A stretch of 64,000 bases of DNA, taken from positions 8,141,998-8,205,997 of the forward strand of contig JASXTE010000017.1 of the NCBI GenBank assembly GCA_030280995.1, given 5' to 3'. The position numbers and the translations under genes are program-made. Position 1 is the stretch's first letter, and every line of letters starts with the position of its first letter. Below the pieces are notes generated by a model. That model saw only the letters and a program-made list of their open reading frames with translations. It was not told the DNA's origin and ran no database searches. This DNA is from Hemileia vastatrix (lineage: Eukaryota > Basidiomycota > Pucciniomycetes > Pucciniales > Zaghouaniaceae). Positions 23,528-34,516 of this stretch are shown piece after piece.

Positions 23528-25390
23528 ATGGCTTCTGGATCTTCTATTCCTGTTGTGACTGTCAGTGGGGGGGTCTAACTGAAGTGATGGTTAGGGAGTG
23601 TGTTAGGATCAAAACTTGGGATAGTACCAAGTTTAATGGTGAAAATGTTAAGTGGTTTCTAGAGAAGTATGAAACTTCTGCTGGTGTTGATGGTGCTTCC
23701 TACCTGGAAATGGTGAAGTTAATCATATTCTTTATTGGAGATAGAGCGGTGGAGAAGGAGGTTGTGGCCATGTCTGGCTACAAGAAGAGGGATTTAAAGT
23801 TATTGTGTAGAGAAATGGTAGATAGATGGGGATTCAGTTTCACTATGGTGAATCTGAATAAGGTTGTCAGTTAATGGCAGTCTTATGCCAGTGTTAGTAA
23901 CTTACCCAGTTACAGAAAGTTTCTGCTACATTTTGATCCTGTGGTGGAATACTTGGTGGAAGTGGAGGAGTTGGCGCATGAAAATGCCGCCAAAAATTTT
24001 TTTGGTCCGCCCTGGCTAGAGATGTCAGGATAGATGTGTTAAAAGAGTTATCAAGGAAAGACTTGATGAAGACTCTTTCAAATGAGGATCAGAAGCTGCC
24101 TGCTTCAACAAGGTGAAGGAGGGGGTGGTGGCCCATTTAAAGTTATTGGCGGTGGACACCTACCAAGAGGGGTGTTCAAAATATGTCAGAAAAGTCAGTG
24201 TGGCTTTGGCTGGAGAGGAGAGTAAGGTAGAGAAGGAAGAGAAGATAATGGTGATGGTTCCCAAACAGGAGAGGGACCCAGTGGTGGAGCAGTTGGCTGA
24301 TCTGACAAAACAGCTTCATATTTTTGTGCAGGAGGCAAAGAAATCCGATAAGGCACCTCTGCAGCCCAGAGAATTTGATAGGTGGGCTGGTTGGAGTGAT
24401 CCTTGGGTTTGCTCTTATTGCGGAAGGAGAGGACACAAGTCCAATGATTTTTGGGCCCTGAACAGAGATGATTCAGAGGGCAAAGTGGAGTTTGATGGAA
24501 GGGTGTTCAAGTTCCCTGATGGTCAATTTGTCAAGCCCAGTGAGGGGCAGGCTCCTGTTGATATGGTCAGAATAAGGGCTGGTCTCAATCAGAAGAGGCC
24601 ATGATTTGAGGAGATTCCGGATCAGGGGAATTCTTCTACTAAGCAAGATGATGATGCCAAGGGGAAAGGGAAGGAGGTGAATAAAGTCTCTTTTTCTACT
24701 TCCTTTGGTGGATTAGAATTATATTCTTGCGGAGGACAGTCAAGTGGTGAGTGCTTGGCTGGTTTTTACAATGTAGAGTCAGGCAAGGTAGGAAGGCCAA
24801 AGAGCATCTCTCAGGCCAAACCAAAGCCTGATGCTTCTAAAGTATATCCTAAGCTGGGTGCAGCTAGGAAGAATTAATTCTGACTCTAAGGAGGAGGTTC
24901 TGTTGGTGTCATTGCCAAGGCCCACTGGAGTCAGAGGTTCTGGTGAGGGATCTGGTTTGATTCCGGAAAATTGGAGTTTGATGGCAGGTTTTTCAAGCTC
25001 CCTGATGGTCAATTTGTCAAGCCCAGTGAGGGGCAGGCTCCTGTTGATATGGTCAGGAGAAGGGCTGGTCTCAATAAGCGGAGGCCATGATTTGAGGAGA
25101 TTCCAGATCAGGGGAATTCTTCTACTAAGCAAGATGATTATGCCAAGGGGAAAGGGAAGGAGGTTAATAAAGTCTCTTTTTCTACTTCCTATGGTGGATT
25201 AGAATTATATTCTTGTGGAGGACAGTCAAGTGGTGAGTTCTTGGCTGGTGTTTAGAATTTAGAGTCAGGCTAGGTGGGAAGGCCAAATAGAAACTCTAAG
25301 GCCCAAACAAAGCATTAGGATTCTAAAATAGATCCTAAGCTGGGTGCAGCTAGGAAGTATTACAGCAAAGAGGAGCTGTACAACATGTAG
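23528..25390 (+). pseudogene. RE3A gag
   Basis: Start ATG 23528 (MASGSSIPVV) by comparison with RE3B. The frame is lost within about 60 bases (RE3B reads GEGPPALMVRE) and recovers at MVRECVRIKTWDS. A TAA at 23872-23874 replaces GAA. A further shift lies near 24000. It then runs to a zinc-knuckle-like CSYCGRRGHKSNDF near 24410, in which the fourth ligand is Phe in both copies. A TGA at 24602-24604 precedes a 486-bp tandem duplication. It would form the particle core. Confidence 0.8.
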
Positions 25391-25563
25391 AAGGGGATTG
25401 CTGATATGGCCCCCCCAAGTTTCAGTGCATTGGACATGAATGGTGAGCCAATGCCTATGGATGTTGATTCTGACTCTGAGAAGGATGTCCCTTTGGCTTC
25501 ATTACCGAAGCCTGCTGGAGTTAGAGGTTCTGGTGAGGGATCTGATTTGATTCCTGTTGATGG
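24486..25563 (+). repeat. tandem duplication inside RE3A gag (offset 486 bp)
   Basis: Unit 1 (24486-24971) and unit 2 (from 24972) both begin TGGAGTTTGATGG and stay aligned at an offset of 486. Unit 1 lacks about 125 bases present in unit 2 between AGGAAG and TTCTGACTCT. Both units carry the same TGA (24602 and 25088) where RE3B has AGG. RE3B has a single unit. Confidence 0.85.
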
Positions 25564-26389
25564 AAAATCTGTTGGTGGTTCTGGTCCTCAGGAAAATTCT
25601 AGGACCAAGGTAGTGAAGCCAAGGGCTCACTTTAAGAGACCATTAGTTTCTGGCCAATATAATTTTATGGACTCTGTTCTAGATAGGATGAACCAGAGTC
25701 AGGTGTCTCTCACTTATAGGGATTTGTATGCTATCAGTCCTGGACTGGCTGATAGACAAAAGAAATTATTGACCAGAAGAAAAGTGTCTTCTGGAGAAGT
25801 AGATTACATATGTGAATCTGCTGAGAAGTTTGGTGAGGGGTTAGAAACTGATTTTTCTGCTCCTCTGGGATATTTCAATGTCACCCTGAATGGAAGGGAG
25901 GCTAGGGAATCAGTGGATTCAGGTTCTCAGATTAACCTGATTTCTTTGTTTGAGGCCACTCATTTGGGCCTCCCCATAAAAACTGGTATTGGTGGAAATT
26001 TAAGAGGTATAGGTGGTAATGTAACAGAGTTGAAGGGAACCTCTGAATCTTTTAAGTTGGATGTTGGTGGAGCCTCTGGAAAGGCCCATTTTTACATTTC
26101 TAAAGGTAATATAAAAGCAGTTTTAGGTGGGCCATTCTTGATGGATTTTCAGGCAAGAATTAACTATCAATTTGACATGGGGATTAGTTTGGAGTTAACT
26201 GGTGAAGATGAGAGAAGGCTTCACATGAGGTTGTTGTCTCCTGGAGATGATGGTTGGGAAACCAGGCCTGGTTTGTCTTCCATGTGTCAATGCATGGATT
26301 TTTGTAGGAGGAGAAAAGAAGTGGGTGCCGCCTCAGGATTTTTGGAGTGTGGCGCAGGCTCTAGAGAGAGTCTGCCTTTTTTAGAATAA
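25406..26389 (+). pseudogene. RE3A aspartic protease region
   Basis: A 327-codon open stretch with a gag/protease linker and then the protease fold: LGYFNVTLNGREARESVDSG (active-site DSGSQ near 25918), FEATHLGLPIKTGIGG, and the AVLGGPFLMDF block. RE3B reads VDSGSQINMITLFEATHLGL at the same place, so this is the conserved domain. RE3A has an extra RGIGGN segment (about 26003-26020) absent from RE3B. It ends TAA at 26387-26389. The C-terminal part after LTGEDERRLH is also in RE3B but matches nothing I know. Confidence 0.8.
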
Positions 26390-27186
26390 TGAGGGCTGTT
26401 CACCCAAGTGCTACAACCTCTCCCCAAGGTGAGGAAATCCCAGGTTGTAGTAGTTAAGCTCCCTTGGAGATATACCAAGTGGATTTGAAACTTTCTCTTT
26501 TTAATGTTTTTCTTATTTGCAAGTATTCTTCAAGTTTTTTATCAAACCTTTGTTCTTTTTCAAGATTTTCAATTAATTTTAATTCAAGTTCAAAAATGAA
26601 AATGGGTTATATATCTTTATTGAAAGACATGCGGAAAAGCTTTGGAGTGGTGAGATTGGGGTCTAAAAGTAAGTACTCCCAATTGTGCACTGCTAGGGTT
26701 TCTTCTACACCTTTCAAAAACATTACCTTGGCCACAACTGTGAGCATTGGGGAAACCACTGGTTATTTTTTAGGCAAGAAGACAACCCAAAAAACAAAAA
26801 TAAAAATTTCAAGATAATTAAAGAAAAACAAGAAAAAAAATCTGAAAATAATGAAGAAAGAAGAAAAAAATCATTTTTGTGAAGATCAGCAAGATCTAGT
26901 TTTTGGCCTCCAGAAAGAGGTTAAGCTGCACAAATTTTGAAAGAATGAAGATCAGAAAGATCTAATTTTGGGCCTTCTCCATGAGGATAAACTGCACAGT
27001 ATTAGAAAAGTTGATTTGGAAGATGAATAAAAATTTGATGATTTGGTAGATGGAAGTGAAGATGAAGATGTGGGATTGTGAAAAAGCTTTGGAGTGGTTA
27101 GATTGGGAAGTAAAAGTAAGTCCTCTTAATTTTGCACTGCTAGGGTTTCTTCTACACCTTTCAAAAACATTACCTTTGCCACACAT
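26390..27186 (+). other. RE3A protease-RT linker with duplicated modules
   Basis: Two modules of about 130 bases (about 26633-26760 and 27078-27205) share KSFGVVRLGSKSK then LCTARVSSTPFKNIT in translation. Between them is a Lys/Glu-rich part with two copies of a roughly 60-base unit beginning GAAGATCAG. RE3B carries both modules (43860-44020 and 44290-44440), so the duplication is ancestral to the family. The frame is interrupted by stops in both copies, so whether it is translated is unclear. Confidence 0.65.
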
Positions 27187-29232
27187 GTGAGCAATGGGGA
27201 GAACCTTGGTTTATGTTCCAGGTCTGGTGAAGAAGACGTCCTGAAGATCCCTCAAGTTGACAGTAGGGCCGCAAGGTATAAGAAGGTGGAAAAGAAGATT
27301 AGGACTGTCAATGAGCATATGCCTGTAGGTTTGAATTCTCCGCTTCAGAGACCTCTGTTGTCAAGAGATCCTTACTGTACTCCTCCGGTGAAGAATCCTC
27401 CTGATTTTGAGGAAACTTCTAGAGTGAAAATGGAAAGGTTGATGGTTGTTAATTTTGGTCCTGATGGTTGGTTATCTGAGAAGGAAAAAAAGTTGTTGCA
27501 CGTTATTGTGTTAAGGGAGAAGATGGTGGAATTTGTGGAAGAGGAAAGGGGTGTGTTGAAGCACTCTTATGGGGAACCTTACTTGATTCCTGTGGTTTGT
27601 CATGAACCTTGGGAAATCAAACATATTCCAATTCCTGTTGCTTTCAGGGATGATTTTGTAGAGATTGTACGGGAAAGAGTAAGGACCTGATTGTATGAAA
27701 AATCAACTTCTAGCTACTCAAGTCCGGTTTTCTGTGTTAAAAAGCATAATTGAAGGCTCAGGATGGTCCATGATCTTAGAGCCCTGAATAGAGTTACTAT
27801 CAAAGATGCGGGGATGCCTCCAAGTGCAGAAGACTTTGTGGAAGCCGTTTCTGGAAGGGTGTGTTATGGTTTGGGTGATATTATGGGTAGTTATGATTAA
27901 AGAGAAATTAACACTGATTCACAACCACTCACAATATTTGAGACTCCTCTGGGGAGATTTCAGCTCACTAAGTTGCCTCAATGAGCAACGAATTCAGTAG
28001 CAGTTTTTCAAGCACAAATGGCTTAAATTTTTCAGGATGAGGTACCTAATCATGCTGGTATTTTTATTGATGATTGTGGAATGAAAGGACCCTCCACTGA
28101 TTACAGAAATGAAGTGTTGAAAGAAAACCCAGGTATAAGGAGGTTTGTTTAGGAATATGCAATTACTCTGGAGAGAGTATTGTTTAGAATTGAAGAAGCT
28201 GGCTTGACCATTTCTGGGCCAAAGTTTTGTTGTTGTGTTCCGGCTCTGGAAATTCTTGGGCATGTGTTATGTAAAGAAGGGAGGATTATGGCAAAGAAGA
28301 AGGTTAATAAATTTCAGTCATGGCCAAGGCCTAAAAATACTACTGAAGTCAGAGGATTTTTGGGAGTTTGTGTGTATGTCCGAATTTTCATTAAAGATTT
28401 TTCTTTGTTGGATTCACCTTTAAGGAGGTTGACCATGAAATATGCAGAGGGGGAATGGACTGAAGAGTGTGAAGAGGCTTTTCAGAAGTTGAAGAGGGTG
28501 GTGGGTGAATATATTATTCTCCACAAGTTGGATTATGGAAGGGAAGCTGGAAAACTTTATAAGGTGGTGGACTCAAGTTATATTTCTGCTAGTGCTGTTT
28601 TGTTGCTGGAAGATAAATCTGGGAGGGTCTGGCCAGTAAGGTATGAGTCTGTGTTTTTTAATGAAGTGGAATCTAGGTACTCTTAGCCAAAGTTGGAATT
28701 GTTCAGTGTAGTAAAAATTTTGAAGAAGCTACAAACCACTTTGTGGGGGCAGCATTTTGAGCTGCAGGTGGACACTAAATCTCTGGCTCAAATGATCAAC
28801 ACACCTAGTCTTTCAAACGCTCCAATAACCACAGGGGTTGCGTTTATTCAACATTTTTCTTTTGACCTGGTGCAAAAGCCAGGTAAAACTTTTACAATTC
28901 CAGATGGATTGTCAAGGACACCGCCCACAGATGAAGATTCTGATCCTGAAGAGTTTGATGAAGATGTCCCAGTTGTTAGAGCAAGAAAAATGGGTGCAAA
29001 AGATTTTTCTCTCCTCCCCCATGAGGATAAACTGGATGATTGTTCTCTCCTCCGCCAAGAGGATAAACTGGATGTTTTTGATCTTAATTCTGGTGATCAG
29101 GATGTTTTTGTTGATGAAGATGGGTCTGTTGTTTGGGATGGCTCAAATCTGAAGAATGGAATGTTTGTTAGTGAACTGGATTCTCATAGGATTCAGCAGA
29201 AGGGATGGGAATTACCAAAGTTTAGAGATTAG
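27187..29232 (+). pseudogene. RE3A reverse transcriptase and RNase H
   Basis: RT blocks SSPVFCVKK, HDLRALNRVTIKDAGMPP, GLGDIMGSYD, FETPLGRFQL and the active site FIDD (near 28067), then RNase H (VVDSSYISASAVLL, LQVDTKSLAQMINTP) and an acidic linker with two LL-x-EDKL repeats near 29010-29070. In-frame stops include TGA 27688-27690 and TAA 27898-27900, TGA 27982-27984 and TAG 28684-28686. Comparison with RE3B shows GGA, GAA, GGA and CAG as the originals. This RT lineage is of a kind I know from basidiomycete Gypsy elements, distinct from that of RE1. Confidence 0.85.
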
Positions 29233-30605
29233 TGTCCCAGATGGGCTGGTTGTGTGGCACATGTGCACACTGGGGATTTTGATGATAATATTGTACCCTT
29301 GGATATTGTGTTATTGGATTTTAAAGATGAGACCTGGGGTCAGACTGGGTTTTATTTTATTTTGGTCTAATATATATTCACCTTGGAGAGGCAAGATTTT
29401 TTTGATGATAATACTTGGGTGGCAATCAAGAATAAAATTCCTGGATTCTATGAGTCATGAAAAAGGTTGATGAGGAGGAGACATCCAAATCCTCAAGTTT
29501 TGGTGACTTAGAAGAAGGGTCAAGAGTTGGTGTTAAAGTCTTTGCATGAAAACCTTGGTCATAGAGGCTATGGGGAGACTTATAGAAGAGTAGCTGACAG
29601 AATTCGGTGGCCAGGTAAGAAGTTGGCTGTGCAGGGTTGGGTTCAATCTTGTGAAGAATGTCAAAGAAGAAGTCACTTGAAACCTAAAGAGTCTGGCTGT
29701 GCTACTGGTGAATCAACTATGTTTGGAAGAGTCAGTTTAGATGCTGTCCATATTATAGAGGGAAGGTATAAATATTTGATTGCTTCCAGGGATGATTTTT
29801 CTGGCTGGGTGGAGGCAGAGCCTCTGGTTAATATAATTCCAAGAATGCCGCAGAGTTTTTAAAGAAAGAATGGGTATTTAGATATGGGTTGATAAAGTTG
29901 GTGACTGTTGACGGAGGGCCAGAGTTTGGAGCTGAGTTCAAAGAAGCTGGAGCAAGTATTAGTTCTTAAGTTAGAGTGGCTACACCTTATTATCCGGAAG
30001 CTGAAGGAATGGTTGAAAGAGGCCATCAAGTTATCAAGAATTCTCTAGTCAAGATGTACGGAGATAGCACTGAAAAATGGAGGCATTATTAACCCTTGGT
30101 GTTATTTGCTGATAGGGTCACTGTGAAAAGGACAACTGGCTATTCCCTTTATGAATTAATTTTTGGGCAGAAATCTGTTCTACCAGTGGACTTGGAAGCG
30201 TTCTCTTATCTTGGAATTGATTGGGATGATATATTCTCAACAGAAGATTTGGTCTGTGCCAGGATGCAACAGTTGAAATGTATAGAGGAATGTCAAGAGA
30301 AGGCATACTCTAGTATGATGGAGATAAGGAATCAATCAGTCAGATACTGGGACAAGAAGATGGCTCATAGACTCAGGAATCCCTTGAAACCTGGTTGCTT
30401 GTTTTTGTGGTATAATAGAAGTTTGGAGAGTCAGTGGGGAAAAATGTTTTCTGACAGATGGAATGGACCTTACAGAGTCAGGTCTCAAGTTTCTAGAGGT
30501 TCATATTTTTTGGAAGAGTTGGATGGTGCAGTCTTAAAGAAGAGGGTAGCTGAAGATCAGGTGAAGAGGTTTTACCCTAGAGGCACAAGAAGAGAAGAAG
30601 ACTGA
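29233..30605 (+). pseudogene. RE3A integrase
   Basis: Acidic linker with nonsense changes at 29368-29370 (TAA for GAA) and 29458-29460 (TGA for GGA), then the zinc domain HENLGHRGYGETYRR to CEEC, and the core with Asp in LDAVHI, Asp in VDGGPEF and Glu in GMVERGH. Frameshift near 29850 and TAA near 30090 break the core. The C-terminal open stretch 30096-30605 has the SH3-like block (FSDRWNGPYRVRSQV) and ends RREED. No chromodomain follows, unlike RE1. RE3B is colinear. Confidence 0.82.
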
Positions 30606-31730
30606 GGCTGGGATGAGGATAAACAACGGCCAATTCTTTAATTTTGGATTTTTTGATGGTGATGCTGTGCATCTGTGTGTTGGAAACTTTTGTTAGAGGG
30701 TACCCATGGGTTGGGCCTCTAGATTTTTCCTTGGCAAGTGTAAGACTGACTGATGGGCTGAATTCTCTATCAACAGTTACTCCAGATTGTCTGTTTCCAT
30801 CCTCTTCTCTTAATTTGGTTGAACCCTAGTATTTGTTTCTCTTCACAGGTTTTTTAGTCCTCTATTACTTTAAACTGGGAGTTCTTTTGGTCTTCAAGTT
30901 CCGTACTCTTCACGTTTATTGGTTTTGGTTTTAGGTGCTGGATGTTGTGTTTTTGTTAGAAGGTACCCAGGGGGGGCTTCTAGATTTTATTTTGTTAAGT
31001 GTGGAGGTAACTGATGAGCTGGATGCTCTGTAGAACAGTTACCCCATAATGTCTGTTTCAAGTATTTTGGTTGTCCTAGTTGAATACTAGTTCTGGTTTT
31101 GTTATTCAGGTTTTATTCCACTATAACTTTAACTTGGCTTTGGACCGGTTCTTGGTTTCCTTGGAGTGGCAGTGGATCACTTGTGGTCTCCCATTATTTT
31201 TACTTATTGAAGGGAGTCCACCCAGTGATCATTTCTTTGGGATTGGACTTTTTCTTTTCTTTTTCAGATTTTTGTGTTTATGGTTTTAATAGATAGTAGT
31301 TTTAGATTATTTTCTTTTTTCTCTTTTTTTTTAATTTTTATGGAGGTTAATAGGATGTAAAGAGGGAAAAAGCACAAAATTATGGTGTTACCACATCAGG
31401 GTCACCTGGATGTGGGCAAGCAATGGTAAGGAAAGTCTCATCGATTGGCCGGGCAATGCTATATTCATTTTTATTTTATTTCATTTATTTCTGTGCTTCA
31501 CTTTTTTTTATTATTTTCTTTAATTTCTAATTTTTTATCATTAATCATTTAAAAATATTTAATTGTGTATTCACATCATGGTTCACTTAAATGTGGGTAA
31601 GGTATCAAGGGATCAGCTCATCAATTGGCTGGGGGATACCATTTGTAATAATTATTTAGTTCATATTATTTTGTTTATTTCATCTTAATTTCATTTTCAA
31701 GTTTTTTTAGTATGTTAGTAGCTTAGTAGT
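30606..31730 (+). other. RE3A hairpin-rich tail
   Basis: Non-coding. It contains two degenerate repeats of roughly 300 bases (about 30680-30860 and 30950-31130). The second has a strong hairpin: GGTAACTG (31006-31013) pairs with CAGTTACC (31036-31043) around an inner GAGC/GCTC pair. Two further units follow: CCACATC/GATGTGG at 31391-31415, and GGTATC/GATACC at 31601-31640. The RE3B tail holds matching hairpins with compensating or identical arms. Confidence 0.7.
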
Positions 31731-32770
31731 TAAAAATAAAAATAAAAATAAAAATAAAAATAAAAATAAAAATAAAAATAAAAATAAAAATAAAAATAAA
31801 AATAAAAATAAAAATAAAAATAAAAATAAAAATAAAAATAAAAATAAAAATAAAAATAAAAATAAAAATAAAAATAAAAATAAAAATAAAAATAAAAATA
31901 AAAATAAAAATAAAAATAAAAATAAAAATAAAAATAAAAATAAAAATAAAAATAAAAATAAAAATAAAAATAAAAATAAAAATAAAAATAAAAATAAAAA
32001 TAAAAATAAAAATAAAAATAAAAATAAAAATAAAAATAAAAATAAAAATAAAAATAAAAATAAAAATAAAAATAAAAATAAAAATAAAAATAAAAATAAA
32101 AATAAAAATAAAAATAAAAATAAAAATAAAAATAAAAATAAAAATAAAAATAAAAATAAAAATAAAAATAAAAATAAAAATAAAAATAAAAATAAAAATA
32201 AAAATAAAAATAAAAATAAAAATAAAAATAAAAATAAAAATAAAAATAAAAATAAAAATAAAAATAAAAATAAAAATAAAAATAAAAATAAAAATAAAAA
32301 TAAAAATAAAAATAAAAATAAAAATAAAAATGAAAATAAAAATAAAAATAAAAATAAAAATAAAAATAAAAATAAAAATAAAAATAAAAATAAAAATAAA
32401 AATAAAAATAAAAATAAAAATAAAAATAAAAATAAAAATAAAAATAAAAATAAAAATAAAAATAAAAATAAAAATAAAAATAAAAATAAAAATAAAAATA
32501 AAAATAAAAATAAAAATAAAAATAAAAATAAAAATAAAAATAAAAATAAAAATAAAAATAAAAATAAAAATAAAAATAAAAATAAAAATAAAAATAAAAA
32601 TAAAAATAAAAATAAAAATAAAAATAAAAATAAAAATAAAAATAAAAATAAAAATAAAAATAAAAATAAAAATAAAAATAAAAATAAAAATAAAAATAAA
32701 AATAAAAATAAAAATAAAAATAAAAATAAAAATAAAAATAAAATAAAAATAAAATAAAAATAAAAATAAA
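31731..32770. repeat. (TAAAAA)n hexanucleotide array, about 1.04 kb
   Basis: About 173 near-perfect units. The only internal interruption I see is a TGAAAA unit at 32331; the last 40 bases lose phase. RE3B has only a short T/A-rich imperfect tract (39225-39339) in the equivalent place, so the array expanded in RE3A. The long LFLF and IKIK frames over it are artefacts. Confidence 0.97.
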
Positions 32771-32837
32771 ACAAATTTTTATATATATCTGTTAGCTGTG
32801 GTTTTTTTTTCTATTTAGTAATTTTGTTTAAATTATT

Positions 32838-34480
32838 TTATTTAATAACGGGATGGAGAAGCCTCTGGCAATTGGTCCAGATGGTTTTGGTGTTTTTTTT
32901 TCTTGTTTGGATTAGAGGAAGAACTATGTTCTTTGTGATGCAGGTGGCTAGAGAAAGTATAGGAGTTATAAGGGTCTGGAACTGGGTTGGAAGGTAAATT
33001 TTGGAAAGAAGAGGAAGCAGGAATGGAGTGCTGGAAAGTGTGCTTGATAATTCAAGACATCTTCCATTGGTCATCAAGGAGTTTTTTTCTTAGATTCTTC
33101 TCAAAATCAATCAATGGACCATGAAGAGCAAAGGCTTTAAGCATGTTTGAACACATCATGCTAAGGTGTTGCTTCATATCAGCGTAATCCAGCATCAAGG
33201 TAGTTTCTAGGGGTCGGCCAGTTCTAAATGCAGTTGCAGGAGGTGGAGTTCCAACTAAAATCAGAAGAATTGGTTCAATAAATTATCTCTGTTGAAGAAA
33301 TTTAATTTTGTTATTTTATTTTGGTATTTATAGATTGGGAGATCTTCAAATTTGTATGCAGCTGGAATCTGGATGGCTGAAGAGTGTTGGACAGGTATTG
33401 TAGGAGGGTCCATCAGATGGAGGTATGGATTTTCTGGGAAATCCTCTGAATGGTGTTGAGAAGATAAAGGAGAAGAGAGTGATTCCTGGGCTCTGGTTGC
33501 AGCAGCAGGACTGTTGTTGCTGTCAGTGTCTATATTACTGCTTGGTGCAGGTTTATTAGATGCTGGTGGAGGAGTGCCAGGTTAATTGAGGGAAGGACCA
33601 GGAGATGATGATCTGGTAGCTGATTAGGATCTGCTGGATGAAGATTCAGAAGAAAAAGAGGTATCAGAAAAATAATTGGTGGAAAGAGGAGAGGTGAAGC
33701 TGTTTTCTCCTGAAGCAACAGGAGTTCTATGTTTAGAAACATTTTTGGGTGTTCTGGAGTTAATAGAAGAAGAAATGGAGGAGGTACGTATTTCTCATGG
33801 AGCATAAGGAGGTTGTGATGATGAGTTATTGGTGTTGGATGGAAGAATTTTGTTGTTTTCTGGCTGAATTTGGATGTTCTGAGCCTGATTTTTGTTTTCT
33901 GATGAGGCAGGCAGGCCACCTGACAATGGGATAGCCTCCTGGACGCTGTCTAGAAGCCTAGGAGCTGATTTTGGCACCATTTTTGCTAAAGTTTCTGAGA
34001 GGAAAGAAGATTCTTGAGAAGATAAAGCTGGTCTTTTTGGCTTGGTTTTGGGATTAGAGCGGTGTGATCTTCTGGAAGGAGAAGAAGACAAAGAGGAAGA
34101 AGCAGGTCCATACTCTGGTGACCTGGTAGGTTATCTGGATATATATTTATGTGAAGATGAAGGCGGAGGTATTGGGTAGTTGGGATCTCTGTCACACCTT
34201 TTCTTTTTGGAGTTTCAAGAATCACAGGCCCTGTTATAGAGTTTGACCTGAGGAGTAGGAAGGGTGCAAGTGCAAGGTCTGCACATATGGATGCACTGTT
34301 TGCAGGCATAGTCTTTTGGAGCAGTGAAGCAGGGAAGGTCCAATGGGTTAAAATTAGGTGATCCAGCCACAACCTGTGAAGAATCAATAGTGGGAAGAAA
34401 AGGGATGAATTAACAGATTTATCAGTGATGAGTAGATAGTGTAGAAAGAGTGGAATTTCAGAAGGTTGGAAGTAGTGCAT
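32838..34480 (-). pseudogene. RE3A antisense gene, middle and C-terminal part
   Basis: On the minus strand, by comparison with RE3B: a second Cys-rich module (near 34310-34185, ACKQC, CRPC, then ACDS-stop-NSKKKRCDR, where the stop stands at a Cys position), a Ser/Pro/Gln-rich middle, and a C-terminal domain (VGTPPPATAF near 33250, YADMKQHLSMM, DFEKNLRKKLLDD) ending SPSRY-stop near 32838. A short intron is likely around 33345-33295 (the RE3B copy has GTAAGT and ACAG). Several frameshifts and stops break it. The Cys module resembles the basic half of a Zn2Cys6 cluster. Function not known; DNA or RNA binding is a guess. Confidence 0.55.
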
Positions 34481-34516
34481 TGTGCATGGAGGCTGCGCCG
34501 CCTTTGATATTCAACC

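Noticed and set aside
31707..32774. Long LFLFLF and IKIKIK open frames
   Set aside because: They are the translation of the (TAAAAA)n array and carry no coding signal.
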